DNA from: Methanomassiliicoccales archaeon
GTDB taxonomy: Archaea > Thermoplasmatota > Thermoplasmata > RBG-16-68-12 > SOIM01
Direction: 5' to 3'
DNA: 56,817 bases
Assembly (NCBI GenBank): GCA_030593885.1
Contig: JAUVGH010000009.1
Span: 1 to 56,817, forward strand
The translations under genes and the position numbers were made by a program. The notes under the pieces were generated by a model that made no database searches, was not told the DNA's origin, and saw nothing but the letters and a program-made list of their open reading frames with translations. Below, in pieces: positions 50,894-56,817 of this stretch (position 1 is its first letter; each line of letters starts with the position of its first letter).

Positions 50894-50914
50894 TTATTCC
50901 GAAAATCGGAATAA
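50894..50914. promoter_or_regulatory. Palindrome TTATTCCGA-AAA-TCGGAATAA, site 2
   Basis: A perfect inverted repeat with 9-nt arms around the same 15-nt core as site 1. It ends 6 nt before CTTAAATAGA (50921-50930), the likely TATA box of the secreted protein gene at 51051. This spacing puts it over the BRE region, where it could block or help TFB binding. Confidence 0.6.
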
Positions 50915-51050
50915 TTTGTGCTTAAATAGAACCTCGATTCATCGTAAACAACTAGTGTTGAACACGAACGGTCTCGAGAGGGATCCGTGAGATGGCATCA
51001 CCAAATGCCACGGAGAGGTTCCAGAGGTCGCAAAGAGGAGGTGATGAAAA

Positions 51051-51446
51051 ATGGAAAAGAACCACAGTTGGATTCGTGAGCTTGGGCTTGTGACCGTCGT
51101 CTCGTCGCTCATGCTGCTCATGTTCCCGTTGGGGAGCATGGCGGCTCAGGGCGATTGGAGCATCAACCATAACTGGGAATATGTTCCTAACGGTGAAACT
51201 TGCTACGTACTCGCTTCGGATGGCGTGAACTATATAGATGGGACATTCGAGTGGGGATACGGACAAACCTTCGAGTACACCTATGATCGGACTGAAACCT
51301 GGATCTACGTATATCCACAGCCATCCTGGAGCAGCGGTCTGTACACATTTGATTTCTATACAGAGTGGGAGCCAGATTATGGGGAGAAGTTCGAAATACG
51401 ACCCAGTACCGCGCCAGTATTGTACTCCTGTAACTTACCGCTGTGA
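51051..51446 (+). CDS. Small secreted protein
   Basis: The 131-aa protein has a signal peptide (ELGLVTVVSSLMLLMFPLGS, then MAAQGDW). The mature part is rich in Tyr, Trp and Gly (FEWGYGQTFEYTYDRTETW) and looks all-beta; I recognise no family. GAGGAGGTGA at 51035-51044 is a near-perfect ribosome site 6 nt before the ATG, so the mRNA has a leader of about 100 nt from the TATA box at 50921. It lies directly downstream of palindrome site 2. Confidence 0.7.
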   Translation: MEKNHSWIRELGLVTVVSSLMLLMFPLGSMAAQGDWSINHNWEYVPNGETCYVLASDGVNYIDGTFEWGYGQTFEYTYDRTETWIYVYPQPSWSSGLYTFDFYTEWEPDYGEKFEIRPSTAPVLYSCNLPL

Positions 51447-51647
51447 CCTTCCCACCACCTAATGCGTCCAAGTCATCTGTCAGTATGTCGGGATGACGCG
51501 TCACGTTGGCGGTATGGATACTTCACCTGACGACGGACATCGCATATGGTCGGTCACGCAATCCCACTTGTCTGCTCTTGCAGGAGACGCCGACTCGGTC
51601 TATGCGGAAGGAAGTAATCATAATATATGAGGGAACACAATGGAGGA

Positions 51648-54600
51648 ATGATGGTGGGGGAAATGAGTGTGCGCTGGGCACGATTCGTAGCAATTGTCCA
51701 ATTCCTCCTGCTTGTGTCAATGATGCCTCTTCAAATCGTTGTCGTGCAGCCCGCCTCCGCCTCGCATCTCAGCTGGTCAATCGAGACCCTGGACGGAGCC
51801 GGGAGCGACAGGACTGGATATTACAGCTCCATCGCCGTGGACTCCGGTCGGAATCCACACATTAGTTATTTCTACCACACAGGCGCAGACCTGATGTATG
51901 CGACGAAGAAGACCGGGCAGTGGACGCTCGAAGCTCTCGATACTGCGGGAGATGTCGGTCTTTGGACCTCCATCGCCTTGGATTCCAACGAGTACCCTCA
52001 CATAAGCTATACGAGCTGGGGTGGCGGAATTCTGAAGTATGCGGCCAAGACACCAGCACCGCCCTTCACCCTGGTTGAAACGGTGGACACGCAATGGAGC
52101 ATCGCGGACACGTCGATAGACGTTGACAAGGTGAACCGTCCTCACATCGCCTACGTCTCAAGGCCGTTCTCTGGCGCCAATCCCGTCCTCAGGTACGCCG
52201 TGAGAGACAGTGGTACGTGGAGCACTGAAGAGATCTATACAGATGTGGAACCTTACGAAGTATCGCTCAATCTTGACGGCGCAGGCAATCCTCACATCAT
52301 TTTTCTAGATAGACATGGAATAAACTTGCTGCTTCACGCGTACAAAACCGCCGGAACATGGAACATCGAGACGGCCATCCAAGGCTCTAACATTGCCTGG
52401 GAATTCTCGTCCGCCATCGATTCCTGGGACAACATACATGTGAGCTACGTCGAGCGATTCGATGATGTGAAATACGCGGTGAAGAGAGGTGGGGTGTGGA
52501 GCAATGAGACGATCGGACATCCCGGCATTGACAGCACCTTCAACGACATAGCCGTGGACCTTCTGGGCAATCCTCACGTGTGCTATGCCAATCACTCGTA
52601 CACCGATCCCAACATGTATCACCTCACGTACGCGAAGAAAAGTGGCGGTGTGTGGGTTCGCGAGACCGTCGACTCAAACGACCATACGGGTGGCAGCTGC
52701 TCAATCGCCGTAGATCAACTGCACATTCCTCACATCAGCTACGGGGACGCCATCAATGACAACCTGAAGTACGCGACCGTCGTCGGCGGCGCGTGGGAGG
52801 TCGAGATCGCCGACAATGGGATAGAGGACGACGTCGGGAGATACACGTCCATCACTCTCGACAGCGCGAATAGGCCCCACATAAGCTATCTCGACGACAC
52901 CTTCGGCGACCTGAAGTACATGTCCGAGATCTCCCCGGGCGTCTGGTCCAGGGATCGCGTCGACGTCCTCGGCGAGACCGGAGCGGGCAGTTCCATCGCC
53001 CTCGACTCGACAGGGAGGCCTCACTTCGGCTTCTTCGACACGACTAACCAGGGGCTGAAGTACGCCTGCGGTCCCGGATGGAAGTGGTTCAACGAGACGG
53101 TGGACGCCTCGCCGGGCGCAGGCGTCAACACGTCCATCGCAATCGGCCCGGGCGACTCTGTCCACATCGCCTACTACGACATGACCAAAGGCGACCTCAT
53201 GTTCGCCTCGAACACGTCCGGATGGAACATAGAGACGGTGGACTCGATAGGGGACGTCGGGCTGTATCCGTCGCTCGTCGTCGATCCTGGCGGGCGTGCT
53301 CACGTCAGCTATTACGACGCAAGTGGCGGCGACCTCAAGTACGCTGTCAAGGAAGCGGGAAGCTGGACCCTCGAGACTATCGATTCCACGGGTGACGTCG
53401 GCCAGTGGACGTCCATCGCCCTCGACATGACGGGGGAGCCGCTCGTGAGCTACCACGACAGCGACAACGGCCACCTGAGGCTCGCCAGTCACGAAGGTGG
53501 CGCGTGGAGCGTCCTGACGATCGACTCGACCGGGGACGTCGGCCTCTTCAGCTCGCTGGCGATCGGACCGGACGGCGTCGCCCACGTCGCCCACTACGAC
53601 AGGACCCGCAGGGACCTCAGGTACGCGTCGAACCTCTCCGGGTCCTGGGAGAGCGAGGTCGTTTCCTCCGCCGGGACGGTCGGGGAGTACCCCTCCATCG
53701 CCGTCGACTTGGCCGGCAACGCCTACATCAGCTACTACGACAGGACTGCCGGGAACCTCAACCTCGCCTTCGGGGAGCTCAGGCCTGACCTCGTGATAAC
53801 CAAGGACGACATCACAACGATTCCCTCGAGCCCTGTGGGCAACGGGACGGCCGTCACGATAGCCGCGACGGTGACCAACCTCGGCTACAAGGACGCGTTC
53901 ATGGTGTACGTGAGGTTCTACGACGGCGACCCCTCACTGGGGAGGATGATAGGCGGGGACGTCCTATTGCCCCCCGTCCGCTCCGCAGGCGGGAGGGAGA
54001 CCGCCTACGTTCAGTGGGTGGCGGGTCCGATAGGTGATCACGACATATGCGTCGTCGTTGACCCCGCCAACACGGTCGCGGAGCTGGACGAGACGAACAA
54101 CATGGCGTGCCTGCCTGTGGACGTGCTCTCCCTGCCTCCCGCCAGAGCACCCACGATACTATCAGCAAATCTAAGTGGCAGGGACTTCGAAAACGTTACC
54201 ATCACCTGGTCCCTCTCTCCGGATGATGGAACTGGCCAGAATTCGGTGGTTGGATATTCTATCCTCAGGGGAACAACATATGACGTCAATGCTGCGGGAT
54301 ATCAGCTAGTCGCCGTTGTTCCCGGTGGAACTTTCGAGTACAATGACAATCTGACAGGTGAGGGAGATCCAAACAACTACTTCTACCGGATATGTGCGGT
54401 CGATCTCAACAATCTGACCAATTGCTCAGTGAACCAGGCCGGGAAGTTCACTCGTTCGCTATTAGATGGTCCCAATCTCATATCGATTCCCTTGGTTCAG
54501 TCTGATGAAGGGATTGCCATAGTCCTCCAAACTGTCAAATGGGACAAGACCTGGACGTACGACTCGTTAACCCAGAAATGGAAGTCCCACACGTTGTTCA

Positions 54601-54938
54601 AACCCTACAAGGGAGAACTCGAAGAAGTGAACACGAGCATGGGCATCTGGGTCAATGTCATTGAACAATCGAATCTCACTGTCGCGGGAATTGTGCCATC
54701 CAGCACATCTATCTATCTCCATGCAGGATGGAATCTCGTGGGCTTTCCATCATTCAACGGGACTTACGTTGTCTCCGATTTGAAGGCAACCGTGGGGGTT
54801 GAGAGTATAGAGGGGTTTGATGCCTTGACACCGCCATATTTCCTCCGGGAAATGGTTGATGGAGACATGTTGCAGACGGGATTTGGCTACTGGATCAGAA
54901 CTTTGAATGACAATCTGTGGACGGTATTCAATTCATAG
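51648..54938 (+). CDS. Large secreted beta-propeller-like protein with CARDB and Fn3 domains
   Basis: The protein has about 1,096 aa. A signal peptide (FVAIVQFLLLVSMMPLQIVV) leads to about 14 repeats of 45-50 residues, residues ~40-700, each with SIAVDxxGxPHISYYD-like and DLKYA motifs, as in sialidase-like propellers. A CARDB domain (PDLVITKDDITTIPSSPVG), an Fn3-like domain (APTILSANLSGRDFENVTIT) and a C-terminal region with ISIPL and AGWNLVGFP motifs follow. It is probably a surface protein. A TATA-like CATAATATAT lies 29 nt before the start. Codons from about 52.79 to 54.15 kb are far richer in G/C at the third position than the two ends, so the gene looks mosaic. Confidence 0.85.
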   Translation: MMVGEMSVRWARFVAIVQFLLLVSMMPLQIVVVQPASASHLSWSIETLDGAGSDRTGYYSSIAVDSGRNPHISYFYHTGADLMYATKKTGQWTLEALDTAGDVGLWTSIALDSNEYPHISYTSWGGGILKYAAKTPAPPFTLVETVDTQWSIADTSIDVDKVNRPHIAYVSRPFSGANPVLRYAVRDSGTWSTEEIYTDVEPYEVSLNLDGAGNPHIIFLDRHGINLLLHAYKTAGTWNIETAIQGSNIAWEFSSAIDSWDNIHVSYVERFDDVKYAVKRGGVWSNETIGHPGIDSTFNDIAVDLLGNPHVCYANHSYTDPNMYHLTYAKKSGGVWVRETVDSNDHTGGSCSIAVDQLHIPHISYGDAINDNLKYATVVGGAWEVEIADNGIEDDVGRYTSITLDSANRPHISYLDDTFGDLKYMSEISPGVWSRDRVDVLGETGAGSSIALDSTGRPHFGFFDTTNQGLKYACGPGWKWFNETVDASPGAGVNTSIAIGPGDSVHIAYYDMTKGDLMFASNTSGWNIETVDSIGDVGLYPSLVVDPGGRAHVSYYDASGGDLKYAVKEAGSWTLETIDSTGDVGQWTSIALDMTGEPLVSYHDSDNGHLRLASHEGGAWSVLTIDSTGDVGLFSSLAIGPDGVAHVAHYDRTRRDLRYASNLSGSWESEVVSSAGTVGEYPSIAVDLAGNAYISYYDRTAGNLNLAFGELRPDLVITKDDITTIPSSPVGNGTAVTIAATVTNLGYKDAFMVYVRFYDGDPSLGRMIGGDVLLPPVRSAGGRETAYVQWVAGPIGDHDICVVVDPANTVAELDETNNMACLPVDVLSLPPARAPTILSANLSGRDFENVTITWSLSPDDGTGQNSVVGYSILRGTTYDVNAAGYQLVAVVPGGTFEYNDNLTGEGDPNNYFYRICAVDLNNLTNCSVNQAGKFTRSLLDGPNLISIPLVQSDEGIAIVLQTVKWDKTWTYDSLTQKWKSHTLFKPYKGELEEVNTSMGIWVNVIEQSNLTVAGIVPSSTSIYLHAGWNLVGFPSFNGTYVVSDLKATVGVESIEGFDALTPPYFLREMVDGDMLQTGFGYWIRTLNDNLWTVFNS

Positions 54939-54949
54939 GCGTGAGAAAC

Positions 54950-54959
54950 CCTTATCTAG
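54950..54959 (+). promoter_or_regulatory. TATA-like box of sRNA copy 3
   Basis: CCTTATCTAG lies 29-30 nt before the element, at the same place as GCTTATATAG in copy 1. It immediately follows the end of the large secreted protein gene. Confidence 0.5.
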
Positions 54960-54978
54960 TCTTCTGCGTATGCAATCC

Positions 54979-55049
54979 CGCTTATCTAAGCATCCCTCCA
55001 CAACGAGGCCGTTCAGCTTCTTTTTCTTTCTGAACGGCCAACTTTTTTT
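54979..55049 (+). ncRNA. Repeated small RNA, copy 3 of 3
   Basis: This copy matches copies 1 and 2 except for C instead of T at the first base, one extra T in the loop (55017-55029), and A after the stem as in copy 2. The stem is 55007-55016 with 55030-55039 and the T-run is 55043-55049. After it, TTACTGTTTG is shared with copy 2. The 55050-55121 stretch holds no gene. Confidence 0.65.
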
Positions 55050-55121
55050 CTTACTGTTTGGTTAATTCATGGCTCTCGCTCGTACGTTTGTTTCAACACA
55101 ATTCAGAGAGTGCTTTCAGGC

Positions 55122-55301
55122 CTAGTCAGAGAGGATATTCCCCGATTGGGCCCAATTGTCTGGTGAGAGATCCTCGAAGATTATTGTGATTTTGTCAGGA
55201 GGAGCCTTCGCAATTCTGACAATATCATCCGTGATCGCTTTCGCAAGCTCTCTTTTGACATCCTCCGTCCTCGGGAACATGGTCACTCTTACAACTGGCA
55301 T
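55122..55301 (-). CDS. 4-oxalocrotonate tautomerase-family protein
   Basis: The 59-aa protein is below common ORF cut-offs but has the family hallmarks: catalytic Pro directly after the start Met (MPVVRVTMFP), an amphipathic helix KRELAKAITDDIVRIAKAP, and the strand KITIIFEDLSPDNWAQSG. Members are keto-enol tautomerases on aromatic breakdown products or related small acids; the substrate is unknown. AAGGAGTG lies about 6 nt before the ATG. It stands alone between sRNA copy 3 and the fourth sRNA unit. Confidence 0.85.
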   Translation of the reverse strand: MPVVRVTMFPRTEDVKRELAKAITDDIVRIAKAPPDKITIIFEDLSPDNWAQSGNILSD

Positions 55302-55475
55302 TTAGGACACTCCTTGTATGAGGCAGGTATTCGGCGCGGTTTATTTCAAAGTGTCGAAGATGCATCTCCCGGCAGTCGAGGACACCTCGGTTGAATCACA
55401 TTTACTTCCTACTAGAGGGCGTTCCCATTACCGTTTCTAGTCTGAGCCAGTCCTCTTTAAGTGGTGCCAAAGAAA

Positions 55476-55485
55476 GGTTTAAATA
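55476..55485 (+). promoter_or_regulatory. TATA box of the C-rich-loop sRNA
   Basis: GGTTTAAATA starts 30 nt before the predicted RNA 5' end near 55506, the same spacing as in the three-copy family. Confidence 0.55.
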
Positions 55486-55505
55486 GATTCTTCACTAATA
55501 TGTTA

Positions 55506-55576
55506 AGCGGGTGTTTGAATGGGCAATCTCCCCCCTCCTAGAAGATTTCCCCGTTCAACACCACTTTTTTCTTACT
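55506..55576 (+). ncRNA. Candidate sRNA with a C-rich loop, same tail as the repeated family
   Basis: GGTGTTTGAATGGG (55510-55523) pairs with CCCCGTTCAACACC (55549-55562) over 13 bp with one bulged T. The loop is C-rich and contains CCCCCCTCC. The stem is followed by ACTTTTTTCTTACT, which matches the ACTTTTTTTCTTACT after the stems of copies 2 and 3. A TATA box lies 30 nt upstream. The stem and 5' end differ from the three-copy family, so it is an analogue or distant relative. No protein frame is evident. Confidence 0.55.
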
Positions 55577-55620
55577 CTAATAGCGGTTCTCTGCTGACTG
55601 CAGACCAAGAAGAGACCAAA

Positions 55621-55630
55621 ACCTATAATT
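55621..55630 (+). promoter_or_regulatory. TATA-like box of purD
   Basis: ACCTATAATT predicts a start near 55652, about 10 nt before ATG 55661. The gap 55577-55620 shows nothing else. Confidence 0.5.
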
Positions 55631-55660
55631 CTCTCAATGGATATCAGGCATAGTGGTACC

Positions 55661-56817
55661 ATGAAGGTTTTGAGCGTGGGAGGAGGAGCAAGAGAGCATT
55701 CAGTCGTCGAGGCTCTCAAGAGAAGCAATGCTGAGATATTCTCGGTCATGAAGAACAAGAATCCCGGTATCGCAAGCGCTTCCGTCGAGTTCGTCCTCAT
55801 GGACGAATGCCAAGTGGAGCAGGTTGCCGACTGGGCGGTCTCCAAGGGAGTGGATATCGCGGTCATCGGGCCCGAGGGCCCACTGGGAGAAGGTCTCGTG
55901 GATGTTCTGGAATCCAAGGGGATCCCGTGCGTCGGTCCCTCAAGGGCCGCGTCCCAGATCGAGATATCCAAAGAGTATGCCAGGGACCTCATGAAGAGGA
56001 ACAACATACCTGGCTATATTGAGCACCGGGTGTTCGACAACATCGATGAGGTCATGCCGTTCCTGGAGGAGTTCGGGAAGGACGTGGTGGTGAAGCCCAT
56101 CGGACTCACTGGAGGAAAAGGTGTCAAGATCATGGGGGAACATCTGCACGGCCTCGATGACGTTGTGGAATACTGCAGGGAAGTACTGGAGAACAAGATA
56201 GGCGGTGAGGCCAGGGTGCTCATAGAAGAGAAATGCGTGGGTGAGGAGTTCACACTCCAGGCGTTCTGCGACGGCAAGACGCTATCCCCGATGCCGGCTG
56301 TCCAGGACCACAAGAGGGCCTACGAGGGCGACGAGGGACCCAACACAGGTGGAATGGGCTCCTATTCAGAGTCTGGCGGTCTGCTTCCGTTTCTTTCCAG
56401 GGCCGAGTATGACGAGGCTGTCGGGATAATGCAGAGGACCATCGATGCGATGAGGGAGGAGGGCACTCCATACAAAGGGATCCTCTACGGCCAGTTCATG
56501 CTGACGGCGGACGGGATGAAGTTGATCGAATACAATGCCAGGTTCGGTGACCCGGAGTCGATGAACGTGCTTCCGATACTCCAGGACGATTTCCTGGCCA
56601 TCTGCCAGGACATTGTTAACGGCAGCCTGAGCGCTGCGGTCCGTTTCGATAACAAGGCGACCGTCGTCAAGTACGTGGTCCCGATCGGATACGGCATCGA
56701 ATCACGGTCGGGCGAGAAGGTGCTTCTGGACGAATCATCGATTAAGAACACAGGTGCGGAGCTCTATTATGCATCGGTCAACGAAGAGGGCGGACAGATA
56801 TACACGACCACATCCAG
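55661..56817 (+). CDS. purD: Phosphoribosylamine-glycine ligase (3' end cut by window edge)
   Basis: The 385 visible codons cover most of the GARS enzyme. The N-terminal domain is KVLSVGGGAREHSVVEALKR with VIGPEGPLGEGLVDVLESKG. The ATP-grasp domain shows VGPSRAASQIEISKEYA, VVVKPIGLTGGKGVKIMGE, CVGEEFTLQAFCDGK, GPNTGGMGSYSESG and LIEYNARFGDPESMNVLP. It joins glycine to phosphoribosylamine in purine synthesis. The C-terminal domain continues beyond the window. Confidence 0.96.
   Translation, partial: MKVLSVGGGAREHSVVEALKRSNAEIFSVMKNKNPGIASASVEFVLMDECQVEQVADWAVSKGVDIAVIGPEGPLGEGLVDVLESKGIPCVGPSRAASQIEISKEYARDLMKRNNIPGYIEHRVFDNIDEVMPFLEEFGKDVVVKPIGLTGGKGVKIMGEHLHGLDDVVEYCREVLENKIGGEARVLIEEKCVGEEFTLQAFCDGKTLSPMPAVQDHKRAYEGDEGPNTGGMGSYSESGGLLPFLSRAEYDEAVGIMQRTIDAMREEGTPYKGILYGQFMLTADGMKLIEYNARFGDPESMNVLPILQDDFLAICQDIVNGSLSAAVRFDNKATVVKYVVPIGYGIESRSGEKVLLDESSIKNTGAELYYASVNEEGGQIYTTTS

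Noticed and set aside
52701-53594. Minus-strand frame of 297 codons
   Set aside because: It is a shadow of the GC-rich block of the secreted protein gene; stop codons are simply rare in that composition.

Overview
The window is archaeal and most likely comes from a member of the Thermoplasmatota or a close euryarchaeal relative. The support is a TATA-binding protein, an archaeal FtsZ, a proteasome alpha subunit, the archaeal exosome, RNase P Pop5, Cbf5, KEOPS Pcc1 and prefoldin. The heme pathway runs through siroheme (Ahb), and an alkyltransferase-like domain is fused to endonuclease V, as known from Ferroplasma. Many first genes of transcription units have a TATA box about 31 nt upstream of the start codon, so leaderless transcription is common. 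Operon-internal genes overlap and often carry GGAGG-type ribosome sites.

Layout. 1-8.3 kb: a DUF402 protein (cut by the edge), a GNAT acetyltransferase, a RAD55/KaiC-like ATPase facing a winged-helix/STAND ATPase, a cysteine-rich mini-protein, a secreted PKD protein, a membrane protein, a histone-deacetylase-family amidohydrolase and a CBS protein with a RaiA-like tail. 8.4-14.6 kb: acylphosphatase, TatD-like hydrolase, TBP, ketopantoate reductase, ATL-EndoV, an MTA/SAH-type deaminase, RNase HII and an SCP2 protein. 14.6-23.8 kb: the information-processing core. It holds an intron-containing initiator tRNA, ftsZ, then rnp2-psmA-sbds-rrp4-rrp41-rrp42-rpl37ae-rpoP-pcc1-pfdB, a DUF106 membrane protein, cmk, cbf5 and tRNA-Ser(GGA). 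23.8-27.4 kb: an islet bounded by tRNA-Ser and a 14-nt copy of its 3' end, holding an ArsB/NhaD-type transporter, a tandem Usp protein and small genes.

27.4-37.1 kb: one minus-strand operon encodes a nearly complete route from glutamyl-tRNA to heme, in the order ahbD, ahbA/B, precorrin-2 dehydrogenase, hemA, hemB, hemL, hemC, cobA-hemD, ahbC. 37.2-48.4 kb: nitroreductase, PGI/PMI, the riboflavin/FAD cluster ribB-ribL-ribC-ribH, a Roadblock protein, a PHP phosphoesterase, MetRS, a gamma carbonic anhydrase-like protein, an M3-like peptidase, a zinc-ribbon membrane protein, an M29-like aminopeptidase and a TRAM protein. 48.4-55.6 kb is accessory: a winged-helix/TPR regulator, a transposase remnant, paired palindromes, secreted proteins (one of about 1,100 aa with an internal GC-rich block) and a tautomerase. 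purD runs off the right edge.

The most unusual signal is a family of apparent small RNA genes. Three nearly identical 70-nt units (27121, 48582, 54979) each have a TATA box 30 nt upstream, a small 5' hairpin, a CCCTCC linker, a perfect 10-bp hairpin and a T-run. A fourth, different unit at 55506 has the same design, a C-rich loop with CCCTCC and the same terminator tail. All four lie on the plus strand in gene-poor gaps.
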